From assembly GCF_027257845.1 (NCBI RefSeq), contig NZ_JAPVOT010000010.1, positions 62,001-126,000 of the forward strand: DNA of 64,000 nt, given 5' to 3'. Below the pieces are notes generated by a model. The model did not search any database. It was not told the origin of the DNA and was given only the letters and a program-made list of their open reading frames with translations. The DNA comes from Alteromonas sp. BMJM2 (lineage in GTDB: Bacteria > Pseudomonadota > Gammaproteobacteria > Enterobacterales > Alteromonadaceae). Shown here piece by piece: positions 35,452 through 45,063 of the stretch. The stretch's first letter is position 1. Each line of letters begins with the position of its first letter. The position numbers and the translations under genes are program-made.

Positions 35452-36693
35452 ATGTTCGCGTTTATAGCTCGTCAGCCAATTCTGGATAAAGAAAAAAGTG
35501 TATTTGCCTACGAGCTGATTTTCAGAGATGGTAAAGGTGGGGCCTATCCGGAGCATCAAGAAGAAAAATCCAAATTTATTGCCGATAACTTTCACCCTCT
35601 CGGACTCGATGATATTAGCGGTGAAAAAACATCATTTATTACGTTTTCAACCGACACCCTTGTGTCACGCTTTCCCACAAACTTAAACCCCGACTCTGTG
35701 GTTGTAGAACTCGCCAACCCGGCTGATACTAGCAGTGGCTTATATGAAGCGTGTCAGCACATCAAGCAAATGGGATTTAAGCTTGCCATCGACGATCCAA
35801 TGATGATTGGTTCTGAACACGACATTTTTCCACTTATCGATATTGTTAAGGTAGACGTATCTAAAGCCCGTTTTGAAAACATTGAAAAACACATCCCTCG
35901 CTATCATGACGACAACAAAAAACTCGTTGCCGAGCAGGTAGACTCTCAAGATAGCTTTGCATCGTGTATCGACCTTGGGTTTGATTTCTTTCAAGGCTAC
36001 TTTTTTTCTCAGCCGGAAGCGCGAATTTTAAAGCAGCTGCCAGCCTCTAAAATGAACATCGTGGATTTGATGGCTGAAAGTGGCAAAGTGAACTTTGACA
36101 TTTCCCGTACCACACAAATTATAGAGCGTGATGCCACGTTAAGTTTTTTACTTCTTAAATTTATCAACAACCCAGCCATTAATAAACGCTATAAAATAAC
36201 ATCTCTGAAACACGCCCTAAATTATATGGGCGAGGTAGAAATTAAGAAATTTATAGCGCTGCTTAGCCTGACGAATATTGCCGACGATAAACCCCTTGAA
36301 ATTATTCACATGTCGTTGGTAAGAGCGAAGTTCTTTGACTTATTGGCAGAGCGACGAGGCTTTAAAAATAACCCGCCTATCGCATTTTTGGTTGGGCTAT
36401 TCTCACTGCTTGAAGGGCTGCTGGACCAATCGATGACCGATATCGTTAAGCAACTTCCGCTGTCTGACGATGTCAATAACGCTTTGTTAGGGAAAAATAC
36501 AGAACTGAACAACTATTCATCTCTTGTTCGCGCCTTCGAAAGTGCGATTTGGATGACTGTGATAAAACAAGCCAAGTTGCTGGATATTGACCAGAAGCAG
36601 CTTCACATGTTGTACAACCAAGCCATTGTTTGGGGGAATGGCATTAGAAGCGCAATTTCATCGCATTTCCCAACTGCAAAAGCGCAAGGCTAG
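35452..36693 (+). CDS. EAL-like/HDOD signalling protein, second of a tandem pair
   Basis: Its plan is the same as the preceding gene: MFAFIARQPILDKEKSVFAYELIFR at the start, a decayed EAL domain (LAIDDPMMIGSEHDIFP in place of DDFGTG, QGYFFSQP kept), then HDOD with LLLKFINNPAINKR and ALNYMGEVEIKKFIALLSL. The two proteins match along their full length and form a tandem duplication that has diverged. AGGG precedes the ATG by about 8 bases. A 269-bp gap separates the two, so each may have its own promoter. It ends 84 bases from ftsX, in convergent orientation. Confidence 0.87.
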   Translation: MFAFIARQPILDKEKSVFAYELIFRDGKGGAYPEHQEEKSKFIADNFHPLGLDDISGEKTSFITFSTDTLVSRFPTNLNPDSVVVELANPADTSSGLYEACQHIKQMGFKLAIDDPMMIGSEHDIFPLIDIVKVDVSKARFENIEKHIPRYHDDNKKLVAEQVDSQDSFASCIDLGFDFFQGYFFSQPEARILKQLPASKMNIVDLMAESGKVNFDISRTTQIIERDATLSFLLLKFINNPAINKRYKITSLKHALNYMGEVEIKKFIALLSLTNIADDKPLEIIHMSLVRAKFFDLLAERRGFKNNPPIAFLVGLFSLLEGLLDQSMTDIVKQLPLSDDVNNALLGKNTELNNYSSLVRAFESAIWMTVIKQAKLLDIDQKQLHMLYNQAIVWGNGIRSAISSHFPTAKAQG

Positions 36694-36777
36694 CATCTGA
36701 AATCAGGATAAGTAAGGACTTGCAGGATACTCCCTACTCTTCCTTACAAAATGGATACTGACACGCTGCGAACAGAC

Positions 36778-37758
36778 TCATTTAGGCTCTATTTGACCCA
36801 CGTGCCGCTGCACAGAAATAAGCGACCCCAGAAGACCAACTAGTACTGAAAGCCCCAGCATTGTGAGTAGAGCAGTGCCGGTAAGCCCGGTAATATTAAA
36901 CTCTTTTTGGTACATCGCGGCAAAGGTCGTAATGCTGCTGTCCATCCACCATAAAATAATAATAACGGCGAACCACGCCATCAGCCCACCTAGAAGTCCA
37001 TACCAAAACCCCGTGTATAAAAAGGGGCGATGAATGAAGGCATCTGTTGCCCCCACCAGCTTCATAACCACTATTTCATCGTACTTATTAAGAATATTAA
37101 GACGAATGGTGTTCCCTATGATCAACACAACCGCAACGAAGAGCAGTACGCCTATAAGCATTACCAAGTCACTCGCTATAGCAATAACGGCGTAAAGTCG
37201 TTCCAGCCATTCAATATCAAGCTTGCCAATATCAACTTCTCGTTGCTGCCTTAACTTATCAAGCAGTGCACGAGCGGCAATTGGTGATGCATGTTTATCG
37301 GTAGGAGTCACTAGCACCACATCGGGTAGAGGGTTTTTCTCTAAGTAGGCAATAGCATCGCCTAACCCCGATAAATGCTGAAACTCTTTTAGCGCATCAT
37401 CGGCGGGAATATACACCACACTTTCAATTTCTTGCCATGTATTAAGCCGTGTCACCAACTGCTGAGAGCGATTGGCTCCTATATTTGGCGTAAGAAATAA
37501 CGATATTTCGGAAGCTTGTTCCCAACCTGCGGTAATTTTCTCGGTATTTTTAACCATGATATACAGGGTACTTGGCAAGGTAATACTCAGCCCGAGCACG
37601 CCAATGGTCATGAGCGAAGCCACTGGCTGGCGCCAAAGCTCACCTAAACTAGATAATGCTTGCCTGATGTGACTCACAAAGAACATGATGAAAGCTTGCA
37701 GCACTGACACTTTCGAAGAAGACGCGCCTTTTGCTCGGCCTTTAAAAAGAATGCTCAT
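36778..37758 (-). CDS. ftsX: Cell-division ABC transporter permease FtsX
   Basis: FtsX partners FtsE and regulates septal peptidoglycan hydrolases. Four membrane helices are visible, one near residue 50 and three in the C-terminal third. A large periplasmic loop (about 75-185) lies between them, with SLFLTPNIGANRSQQL and IPADDALKEFQHLSG. The NILNKYDEIVVMKLVGATDAFI coupling segment is highly conserved. Its start overlaps the ftsE stop (ATGA). Confidence 0.95.
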   Translation of the reverse strand: MSILFKGRAKGASSSKVSVLQAFIMFFVSHIRQALSSLGELWRQPVASLMTIGVLGLSITLPSTLYIMVKNTEKITAGWEQASEISLFLTPNIGANRSQQLVTRLNTWQEIESVVYIPADDALKEFQHLSGLGDAIAYLEKNPLPDVVLVTPTDKHASPIAARALLDKLRQQREVDIGKLDIEWLERLYAVIAIASDLVMLIGVLLFVAVVLIIGNTIRLNILNKYDEIVVMKLVGATDAFIHRPFLYTGFWYGLLGGLMAWFAVIIILWWMDSSITTFAAMYQKEFNITGLTGTALLTMLGLSVLVGLLGSLISVQRHVGQIEPK

Positions 37759-38462
37759 CGCGGCTCTCCCTCGCGGTGGCTGCCGGCGAATTCACTATCT
37801 GTCAGCCCGTCAGTGATCATTTGGCCGTTTTTTAACGTTAACGTGCGGTAACGCATGCGAGCAATAAGGCCTAAATCATGGGTGGCGATGAGCACTGATA
37901 CACCCGCCTGGTTAAAATCTTCAAACAAGCGAATAATTTCCATAGACAGTTTAGGATCTAAATTACCAGTAGGCTCATCGGCAAGCAGCAGAGGCGGTTT
38001 GTTCACCACGGCTCTGGCTATTCCTACGCGCTGCTGCTCACCGCCTGAGAGGGTAATAGGCAGACTTCGGCTTTTATCTCTCAGCCCTACCATCTCAAGC
38101 GCAGCATCAACCCGTTTACGAATTTCTTTGTGCGTGTAACCTTCTATGACTAGGGGCAACGCAACGTTATCAGCAACGGTTTTATCCATTAACAGCTGAT
38201 GGCTTTGAAAAATCATACCGATATCGCGGCGGATAAATGCAATATCTCGCCGCGTTATATTATTCAGATCGTGGCCGTTAATTAAAACACGACCCACAGT
38301 AGGGCGCTCCATAATACTGATGAGTTTGAGCAAAGTACTTTTACCTGCGCCAGAATGACCAGTTAAAAACGCCATCTCGCCAGGTGCAATGTGAAAGTTC
38401 ACCTTGCTTAACGCCCGCTGTCCACCGGGGTAGGTTTTGCTTACCTGCTCAAACTTTATCAT
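37755..38462 (-). CDS. ftsE: Cell-division ABC transporter ATPase FtsE
   Basis: It has Walker A GHSGAGKST near residue 36, signature LSGGEQQRVGIARA near 139, Walker B LLLADEPTGNLD and an H-loop ATHDLGL. IKFEQVSKTYPGGQRALSKV at the N-terminus is typical. Its 235 residues are slightly longer than E. coli FtsE (222), the extra being a C-terminal charged tail. ftsY, ftsE and ftsX form one operon. Confidence 0.96.
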   Translation of the reverse strand: MIKFEQVSKTYPGGQRALSKVNFHIAPGEMAFLTGHSGAGKSTLLKLISIMERPTVGRVLINGHDLNNITRRDIAFIRRDIGMIFQSHQLLMDKTVADNVALPLVIEGYTHKEIRKRVDAALEMVGLRDKSRSLPITLSGGEQQRVGIARAVVNKPPLLLADEPTGNLDPKLSMEIIRLFEDFNQAGVSVLIATHDLGLIARMRYRTLTLKNGQMITDGLTDSEFAGSHREGEPR

Positions 38463-38487
38463 CTTATAACCCTACAGCCTCAATCAA

Positions 38488-40128
38488 CTAGCTTGCTGGT
38501 GTATCCAACTCGCTAAACAGGGCGTCGATAAACTCTTCGCCATCGAACTGCCGCAAGTCATCAATACTTTCGCCCACACCAATATAACGTATAGGAATAC
38601 CGAACTGATCGGCAACTGAAAAGATAACGCCGCCTTTTGCAGTACCATCTAATTTAGTTAACGTTATACCGGTTAAGCCCACAGCTTCATTGAATAACTT
38701 GGCTTGGCTAATCGCGTTTTGCCCTGTTCCGGCATCAAGCGTCAACATAACCTCATGCGGCGCGTTAGGGTTAAGTTTTTTCATTACCCTAACTACTTTT
38801 TTGAGCTCTTCCATCAAATTGTCTTTGTTTTGCAATCGCCCGGCCGTATCGGCAATCAGAATGTCCGACCCGCGAGACTTAGCTGCTTCCAACGCATCGT
38901 ATAGCACTGAGGCACTGTCTGCACCGGTGTGTTGGGCAATAACAGGGATATTGTTGCGCTCGCCCCATACTTGTAGCTGCTCGACAGCCGCCGCGCGAAA
39001 TGTATCACCCGCTGCAAGCATGACTTTTTTACCTTGCTGCTGAAACTGCTTGGCCAACTTTCCGATTGTGGTGGTTTTACCTACGCCGTTAACCCCAACC
39101 ATCAAAATAACAAATGGTCCCTCGTCTCCGTTGTGCTTCTGCATAACGTCACTAAGCGGCACATTCACATTCGCTAACATACCCGACATTTGCTGCTTTA
39201 GAATATCTAACAAAGCTTCAGCGTCTTTAAGATCTTTGCGAGACGCACTGTCAGTAAGGTGGTTAATAATTTTCTGCGTGGTATCCATACCTACATCGGC
39301 AACGAGTAACTGTGTCTCTAAATCTTCATACAACTCATCATCAATGGCTTTGCCTTTGAACAGGCTGACAATACCACTACCCAGGTTTTCTTTGGTGCGC
39401 GATAGGCTTTCTTTCAAACGAGCGAATAAGGATTTCTTTTCCTTGACTGGCGGCGCTTCCTTAGCTGGCGCAGCCGTTTCAGCGTTGGCGAGCTCGTCGT
39501 TAGTCGTCTCTTTCTCGGCGCTAACTTGCTTGTTTGCTTCAGCAGTGCTTTCTGTTAATGAAGCATCGCCTCTGCCACTAAAGGCTGTAGAATCAGAGAC
39601 TAGAGCGTCAGTGTGTTGCGCTGCTTTTTCTTCTGCAAGCACCTCTGCTTCAACACTGGCCGTTGGAGCAGAATCTAATGGCGTTGCTGCTTCATCTACA
39701 GACTTTGAAGCAGGCATATCTACTTCAGCAGTTGAAAAGTCTAAAGGCTGTTTTTCTTCGCTTTCTAGGGCGTCAACAACCGTGTTGTGAATAGCTTGAT
39801 TCCCGTCAGTGACAGAAGGCGTAATGTGAGAGGAAGACTCTTGCTCCTGTACATCTGCCGTTGTTTGCGTAGATAAAATCTGTGCAGGCTGTTCTTCTGC
39901 TTGTTCACTCTTGCTTTCAACAGGTTTTTCAGCCGACTGGTCCACTGGCACAGCACCATCAGCCGCCTCGACTTTTTTTGTCCCAGTGATTTCGGCTCCG
40001 GTTGTTTCGCCGTTAGATGTTTCGTCAATTGGGCTCGCTACTTCCTTCGCAGCCTGCTCTTGTGCTTGCTGCTCTTTTTGTTTCTCTGCTTTTTTGTTCT
40101 TGCTGAACCAGCCAAAGAGTTTCGACAT
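38488..40128 (-). CDS. ftsY: Signal recognition particle receptor FtsY
   Basis: FtsY docks SRP-bound ribosomes at the inner membrane. The N-terminal ~230 residues are acidic and Ala/Glu/Ser/Thr rich (the A domain). The NG GTPase domain follows: GVNGVGKTTTIGKLAKQF, GDTFRAAAVEQL, DTAGRLQNKDNL, TKLDGTAKGG and the C-terminal GVGESIDDLRQFD. At 546 residues it is longer than E. coli FtsY (497), the difference being in the low-complexity A domain. It is the first gene of ftsYEX. Confidence 0.96.
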   Translation of the reverse strand: MSKLFGWFSKNKKAEKQKEQQAQEQAAKEVASPIDETSNGETTGAEITGTKKVEAADGAVPVDQSAEKPVESKSEQAEEQPAQILSTQTTADVQEQESSSHITPSVTDGNQAIHNTVVDALESEEKQPLDFSTAEVDMPASKSVDEAATPLDSAPTASVEAEVLAEEKAAQHTDALVSDSTAFSGRGDASLTESTAEANKQVSAEKETTNDELANAETAAPAKEAPPVKEKKSLFARLKESLSRTKENLGSGIVSLFKGKAIDDELYEDLETQLLVADVGMDTTQKIINHLTDSASRKDLKDAEALLDILKQQMSGMLANVNVPLSDVMQKHNGDEGPFVILMVGVNGVGKTTTIGKLAKQFQQQGKKVMLAAGDTFRAAAVEQLQVWGERNNIPVIAQHTGADSASVLYDALEAAKSRGSDILIADTAGRLQNKDNLMEELKKVVRVMKKLNPNAPHEVMLTLDAGTGQNAISQAKLFNEAVGLTGITLTKLDGTAKGGVIFSVADQFGIPIRYIGVGESIDDLRQFDGEEFIDALFSELDTPAS

Positions 40129-40194
40129 TGTTAGGACAAATCCTTATAAATTCTGAACAAATTCGGCTACACTTGCCGCCTAATATATAAATGT

Positions 40195-40884
40195 ATGATA
40201 CCACTGTCAGTCACTATGAAGCGAGTTTCTCACCCCTCAAGGGGCATATCTTCTACAAAAAAACGTCAGCCTGCAAAAATCGACAAAAAAAAGAGAGGGC
40301 TGATCCGCATCATTAGCGGCCAATGGCGTGGAAAACGACTCCCTGTGCTCGATGCAGAGGGGTTACGACCCACAACTGATAGAAACAAAGAAACCTTGTT
40401 CAACTGGCTTATGGCCTACGTGGATGATGCCCAGTGTTTAGATGTTTTTGCGGGTTCAGGTGGTTTAGGTTTAGAAGCGCTATCTCGCTATGCCAAGCGA
40501 TGTGATTTTATTGAGCTCGACCGACAAGCCAGTGAACAATTGAACAAGAATCTGCACACTCTCAATGTGGCTAACTCAGATATGGCGACGGTTCACCAAG
40601 GCGATGCATTAAAAGTACTCAAGCAGCTGACGGGAACGCAGTACGATATTGTATTTATCGACCCACCATTTTATCAAAATTTGGTAGCCCCCATTGTCAG
40701 CGAAATTGTGAACACTAACATTGTTACTGCTGGCAGTATGGTTTACATCGAGCACGAAACCGAGCTTGAATCATTGCCACTTCCTAGTCACTGGCATGTG
40801 GTGAAAGAGAAACGCACTGGCTCTTTGGTGTACATGCTTGTTGAAGTAGGCGAGAAAAGCCCGCCCCAACAAGAAGATGCCTAA
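40195..40884 (+). CDS. rsmD: 16S rRNA (guanine966-N2)-methyltransferase RsmD
   Basis: RsmD methylates G966 of 16S rRNA. Motifs are IRIISGQWRGKRLPV, LRPTTDRNKETLFNWL, the SAM motif LDVFAGSGGLGLEALSRYA and the catalytic FIDPPF. It is divergent from ftsY, as in E. coli. Two ATG codons are possible; the one at 40216 would give a length closer to the family, and neither has a clear ribosome-binding site. It ends with a 4-base overlap with the convergent yjaG. Confidence 0.94.
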   Translation: MIPLSVTMKRVSHPSRGISSTKKRQPAKIDKKKRGLIRIISGQWRGKRLPVLDAEGLRPTTDRNKETLFNWLMAYVDDAQCLDVFAGSGGLGLEALSRYAKRCDFIELDRQASEQLNKNLHTLNVANSDMATVHQGDALKVLKQLTGTQYDIVFIDPPFYQNLVAPIVSEIVNTNIVTAGSMVYIEHETELESLPLPSHWHVVKEKRTGSLVYMLVEVGEKSPPQQEDA

Positions 40885-41462
40885 CTTAATTCAAGACCAA
40901 TATTAGACATACCGGCTTCAAGGGCGAGGGCTCGCATTTCGTCAGCGGCTTTCGCTGGAGATTTGGCTTGCTCAATATAATCAAGCAGTTCATTTTGCAC
41001 TTCCACTTCAAACGCCATCAACGGGTGACCTTTCACTGAGTCATCATCGGCTTCGCCAGTTGAAAGTAAATAAGCCTCAACACTGCCTTGAGAAAGCTTA
41101 CTAATAACGACTGCCCCCTGAGGGTCGTCGCCAGCAACAAGATTCAGTAAGGAAGCAAGGCCAATAGCTGCATCAATTGCAGGATAAACGCCGTAGTTAT
41201 CGTGAGTTTCTGTATCTGGCGTAGCAACTTCCACCTTTTCAAGCTGAACAGCGATATTGAATTTGCTCTTTGGCGACTTTAGCGTTTCCCATACCAGATT
41301 AAGGCAATTTCTAAGCGCGGGCGCATCACCAGATTCGGTAACCTCGCAAAATAAAGCGTAATTTGGCAGCATCCTCTCCAGCAGCGCTGCTGCAAACGCA
41401 ATGGCCTTTTGACCTTCTAGCGCTCTTACTCGAGAAAATGTATTTAGTTTTTGCTTTGCCAT
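40881..41462 (-). CDS. yjaG: YjaG family protein (DUF416)
   Basis: The 193-residue protein matches the DUF416/YjaG family by its pattern: AIAFAAALLERMLPNYALFCEVT near the N-terminus, YPAIDAAIGLASLLNLV in the middle and SKLSQGSVEAYL. It is soluble and mostly helical. Its function is not established. Its ATG abuts the stop of the MarC-type gene by one base, so they form a unit. Confidence 0.88.
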   Translation of the reverse strand: MAKQKLNTFSRVRALEGQKAIAFAAALLERMLPNYALFCEVTESGDAPALRNCLNLVWETLKSPKSKFNIAVQLEKVEVATPDTETHDNYGVYPAIDAAIGLASLLNLVAGDDPQGAVVISKLSQGSVEAYLLSTGEADDDSVKGHPLMAFEVEVQNELLDYIEQAKSPAKAADEMRALALEAGMSNIGLELS

Positions 41463-42064
41463 TAAAGTGCTCCAGCGGCGTGGGTAAAGTATTTGGTAAC
41501 GCCATCTAGCAACATCTGAATGGCAATCATAACTAGGATCATACCCATTAATCGCTCCATAGCAACTAAACCGCGCTCACCGAGTATTTTATGAAATATA
41601 TTGGAAAACATGAGGATCACAGCGCTAATTGACCAAGATGCCGCAAGCGCAATAGACCAATCAGTCATTCGGTCTGGGGATTGATTCGCCAATAATATGA
41701 GTGCAGCTAGCGTTGATGGCCCTGCGATCATCGGAATTGCAAGGGGAACGAGAAACGGCTCTTCACCCACCGCAAGGCCACTTGGATTACCCGACGATGG
41801 AAAAATCATTTTCAGAGCAATGAGAAATAAAATAATACCACCAGCAATACTAACGGTTTCTTGTTCAACATTGAGGAAGTTAAGTACCGACTGGCCGCTG
41901 AATAAAAATAGAAACAAGATAACAAGCGCAAACAGCAACTCTCTTATCAATATAAATTGGCGCCGCTTGGGTTCTATCGACTTTAGTACCGACATAAAAA
42001 CGGGTAGATTGCCCAACGGATCCATGATCAAAAAAAGCATAATCGCGGCGGACCAAGTATCCAT
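41462..42064 (-). CDS. yhgN: MarC/YhgN family inner-membrane protein
   Basis: Six hydrophobic helices occur in 200 residues. MarC-family signatures are LFLIMDPLGNLPVFMSVLK near the start and PLAIPMIAGPSTLAALILL near 108-126. The family (UPF0056) was once thought to be involved in antibiotic resistance but its role is unknown. The assignment to the YhgN branch is by general resemblance. Confidence 0.85.
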   Translation of the reverse strand: MDTWSAAIMLFLIMDPLGNLPVFMSVLKSIEPKRRQFILIRELLFALVILFLFLFSGQSVLNFLNVEQETVSIAGGIILFLIALKMIFPSSGNPSGLAVGEEPFLVPLAIPMIAGPSTLAALILLANQSPDRMTDWSIALAASWSISAVILMFSNIFHKILGERGLVAMERLMGMILVMIAIQMLLDGVTKYFTHAAGAL

Positions 42065-42422
42065 CGTTCTTTATCTCCTGTTACTATGACGTATCAAAAC
42101 GCGCAGTTCAACTGCTAGCATTGCTATTCGTCTGCAATGGTAAACTAACTTCACCAGCTTAAAAACACTTTACGTCTTCATATAGCTAAATTAGTTCCTC
42201 ACGGGCGTATTGGTCTTAATTGACTATTTAGTTGAGCAGTCTGCATGCTGCATCGACAACGCGAATAATTAAAAAATCAGTAACTCAATGTGCAAGCATT
42301 TAAGTTTGAAAGGCACTTTTAATATTTTTCGTCTATATTATTTACTATTCTAATCTTGTGCGTTTTAACCTTACAAAAACGCATCAATAACGATTACAAA
42401 AATAAAATACGGAATTGAAACA
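42065..42422. promoter_or_regulatory. Divergent intergenic region between the MarC-type gene and a small HTH gene
   Basis: No gene is seen. The right part is AT rich (about 42310-42350, with TCTATATTATT) and is a likely promoter of the small gene. A GCGTTTT/AAAACGC hairpin lies at about 42361-42383, inside its leader. Confidence 0.35.
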
Positions 42423-42605
42423 ATGAGTTTAATGACAGTAAATGAAGTTGCCGCTTTTTTGGGTGTCCAAGATGTAAGAGTAGAGCGTCTTGAGCGAGAG
42501 AGCCTGTTGGTAGCGAAAGAAAAGGATACTGATGGCAATCCGCTTTTTGATAGTGGTGATGTTGAACGCTATAAAAAGCTCGCTGAGCGTTTAGGCGGAA
42601 TTTAA
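42423..42605 (+). CDS. Small excisionase/MerR-like HTH protein
   Basis: The 60-residue product starts MSLMTVNEVAAFLGVQDVRV, typical of an HTH_17/excisionase recognition region, and ends in a charged helix (SGDVERYKKLAERLGGI). GGA lies 9 bases before the ATG and a terminator-like hairpin follows, so it is a monocistronic small gene. There is no phage or integrase gene nearby, so a house regulator is more likely than a phage excisionase. The target is unknown. Confidence 0.7.
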   Translation: MSLMTVNEVAAFLGVQDVRVERLERESLLVAKEKDTDGNPLFDSGDVERYKKLAERLGGI

Positions 42606-42610
42606 TAAAG

Positions 42611-42727
42611 GAGGGAACTGGTTTCACAGTTCCCTCACTCGCTTTTCAAAATTTCAACTTTTTAAGTCACGCCTTTTAAGCGTGCACCTACGCGTGTATT
42701 CACTATCAGTGCACGCATTAATTTTTT
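42611..42727 (+). terminator. Two hairpins after the small HTH gene
   Basis: GAGGGAACTG/CAGTTCCCTC (42611-42636) is followed shortly by CTTTT. A second stem, GCGTGCAC (42680-42687) with GTGCACGC (42709-42716), precedes ATTAATTTTTT. They lie between convergent genes. Confidence 0.6.
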
Positions 42728-44009
42728 ATGCTTTAAAGTCGTGTAGCATTCTTGCAATAGTGCGAATGCCTTTCGCCGTTGCGCCAACAGGCATCTCAGA
42801 CGTAGCGCCGCCGTGATAGGCAGCAGCTAGATCTAAATGCACCCAGCCTTTGGGTTTAACGAAGCGCGATAAAAACCCTGCGGCGTTTGACGCACCGCCA
42901 CCACCACCGCCTTTCATTGGGCGGCTGTTTGCCGTGTCAGCAAACGCCGATGGGCAGCGCTCTGCATGAAATGGCTCTAGTGGTAATGGCCAAAAACGTT
43001 CGTTTTCTGCTTTCGCAGCATTGAGTATCTGCTCTTTTGCATTATCATCCATTGAGAAAACAGCATGATAATCAGAACCTAACGCTACCGTTGCAGCTCC
43101 GGTTAGTGTCGCGGCATCAATAATTAACGGCGCACCAGTGTCTGTGGCAGCCATTAGACCATCGGCTAGTACCAAACGACCTTCAGCATCGGTATTGACT
43201 ACCTCTACCGTTACACCGTTTTTATACGTCAGTACATCGCCCAGCTTGTAGGCGTGGCCGCTTATTAGGTTCTCTGCGCAGCACAAAATCAGTTGAATGC
43301 GCTTTTCAATTCCTTGCGTAATGGCTAAACCAAGCGCTCCGGTAACTGTTGCAGCACCACCCATATCGCATTTCATATCAAGCATACCTTCACTTGATTT
43401 TATGCTGTAACCACCGCTATCAAAGGTAATCCCCTTACCCACTAACACAGCATCTACAGGTGCATCGGCATTGCCGGTAGGGTTATAGTCAAGCACAAGC
43501 ATAGCTGGCGGACGCTCGCTTCCTCGACCCACATTGTATATGCCTACCCAACCTTCGTCTTTCAGCGCTTCACCCACCGTCATGGTGTAATCAACTTTGT
43601 TTTTACCTAGTGACTTAAGCCAATCAGCAGCACGCTGAGCTAAGGTTTCAGGGCTCAAATCTTCCGGTGTGTCATTGACAAGCTGTCGAGTAAATAACAA
43701 GGCAGCGTACTCTTGTTCTAGCGCTGCTCTATCGTTGCTATTCGCCCAAGAAATACTCGCAGGCTTTCTTGCTCGGGTAAAACTTAACGCGAATGCCCAC
43801 TGCTGCTCTTTGCTCCAGTCGCCCGTTAGCGCAACACTTGGCAAGTTAAGTCCATCAAGTTTACGTGCAGCTTGTTGAATAGTGCGCTCATTGGCGCTGT
43901 CATCGGGCAAGTGAATTATGGCACCTGACTCTACGAAGGAAAGCTTAGCGTTATCTCCCCACGACGCATTAGCTGATTGAGTAGAAAGACTTACGGTAAA
44001 TTCTGCCAT
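42726..44009 (-). CDS. pepB: Aminopeptidase PepB (M17 leucyl aminopeptidase family)
   Basis: Cytoplasmic two-metal aminopeptidase. The metal- and substrate-binding motifs VGKGITFDSGGYSIK near 190-205, MKCDMGGAATV, and the signature NTDAEGRLVLADGL near 273-286 are present. Its 427 residues equal E. coli PepB and are fewer than PepA (about 503), supporting PepB. AAGGA lies about 10 bases before the ATG. It is divergent from sfsA. Confidence 0.92.
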   Translation of the reverse strand: MAEFTVSLSTQSANASWGDNAKLSFVESGAIIHLPDDSANERTIQQAARKLDGLNLPSVALTGDWSKEQQWAFALSFTRARKPASISWANSNDRAALEQEYAALLFTRQLVNDTPEDLSPETLAQRAADWLKSLGKNKVDYTMTVGEALKDEGWVGIYNVGRGSERPPAMLVLDYNPTGNADAPVDAVLVGKGITFDSGGYSIKSSEGMLDMKCDMGGAATVTGALGLAITQGIEKRIQLILCCAENLISGHAYKLGDVLTYKNGVTVEVVNTDAEGRLVLADGLMAATDTGAPLIIDAATLTGAATVALGSDYHAVFSMDDNAKEQILNAAKAENERFWPLPLEPFHAERCPSAFADTANSRPMKGGGGGGASNAAGFLSRFVKPKGWVHLDLAAAYHGGATSEMPVGATAKGIRTIARMLHDFKA

Positions 44010-44141
44010 TATGTTTTAATCCTTATATACTATTGTTCGCTTTGTTGTCCGTATCTGTCGCTAAGGCGAGTATCGAAAGCCTTAGCCAGTAATAGCTTGC
44101 AGTACGTAAAACAACATTTGTTCTCTCAATTAAGGAGAATC

Positions 44142-44843
44142 ATGAATTTCTCATCACCGCTTATACGCGGCACACTCATTAAACGATACAAACGCTTTCT
44201 TGCCGACGTTGAACTAGAAGACGGTCAAGTCGTAACGGCCCATTGTCCAAATACAGGTGGCATGACAGGGTGCGCCGAACCAGGTTATACCGTCTTTTTG
44301 AGTGAGTCCAACAACCCCAAACGCAAACTTAAGTATACGTGGGAAGTGGCTAAAACCTTTAATGACCACTTTATAGGTATCAACACTCACAATGCTAATA
44401 AGTTGGTGGCAGAAGCACTGAATAACAAGGTCATTGAGGAATTTTCTGATATTTCAGACTGGAAAGCAGAAGTAACACCTCCAACCGCTAACAGCCGATT
44501 TGATTTTGCACTAACGAGAAACCGCGCCATTGAGTACATGGAAGTGAAATCGGTAACCTTAGCCGATGGCCATCAAGGTTACTTTCCAGACGCAGTGACG
44601 CAGCGTGGAGCGAAGCACTGTCTAGAATTGGCGCGATTGGCACATGAAGGTGTTAAAACCACCTTACTCTTTTGTGTACAGCATACGGCAATAACCTCTG
44701 TGCGTATTGCTGAACAGATTGATCCTCGTTATGCAGAAAGCGTAACAACTGCCGCTCGTGCAGGTGTCAATATCTTAGCAATGGCCTGCGCGATTAATGA
44801 ACAAAAAATCGAAGTAAATCAATCACTCCCTATTATTTTGTAA
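44142..44843 (+). CDS. sfsA: SfsA family DNA-binding/nuclease-like protein
   Basis: The ATG at 44142 is preceded by AAGGAG at 44132-44137 and gives MNFSSPLIRGTLIKRYKRFLADVEL, the usual SfsA N-terminus. Conserved VTAHCPNTGGMTGCAEPG near 32-49, NSRFDF, YMEVKSVTL and FPDAVTQRGAKH follow. Named for sugar-fermentation stimulation, the family has an endonuclease-like fold; its role is unclear. The sfsA-dksA order is conserved in gammaproteobacteria. Confidence 0.95.
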   Translation: MNFSSPLIRGTLIKRYKRFLADVELEDGQVVTAHCPNTGGMTGCAEPGYTVFLSESNNPKRKLKYTWEVAKTFNDHFIGINTHNANKLVAEALNNKVIEEFSDISDWKAEVTPPTANSRFDFALTRNRAIEYMEVKSVTLADGHQGYFPDAVTQRGAKHCLELARLAHEGVKTTLLFCVQHTAITSVRIAEQIDPRYAESVTTAARAGVNILAMACAINEQKIEVNQSLPIIL

Positions 44844-45063
44844 AAAATAGGTTGATTTTTTTCATTTCGGCTTCATATTTGCGCCTTGTTTTGGCGGGTG
44901 AACGCACTAACGCGTTTGATGGGAGCCAAGCTGGCTAATCGTAAAAAGAGATACCAGCATAATAATTACATAGACACAATTGATTGCCTGAGGCTATCGA
45001 GTCTGATATAGATATCGGTCCAATCAGGATAAAATGGATGTCGTAGTGTAGGAGATGTGGCAC

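Noticed and set aside
39050..39790. A 246-codon frame on the + strand inside ftsY
   Set aside because: It is antisense to the low-complexity A domain and N domain of FtsY. Its Ser/Ala/Leu-rich product reflects the biased codons of the real gene, and no ribosome-binding site is seen.
42423..42605. The small HTH protein as a phage excisionase marking an integrated element
   Set aside because: No integrase, attachment-site repeat or phage gene is nearby, and the neighbours are conserved housekeeping genes.
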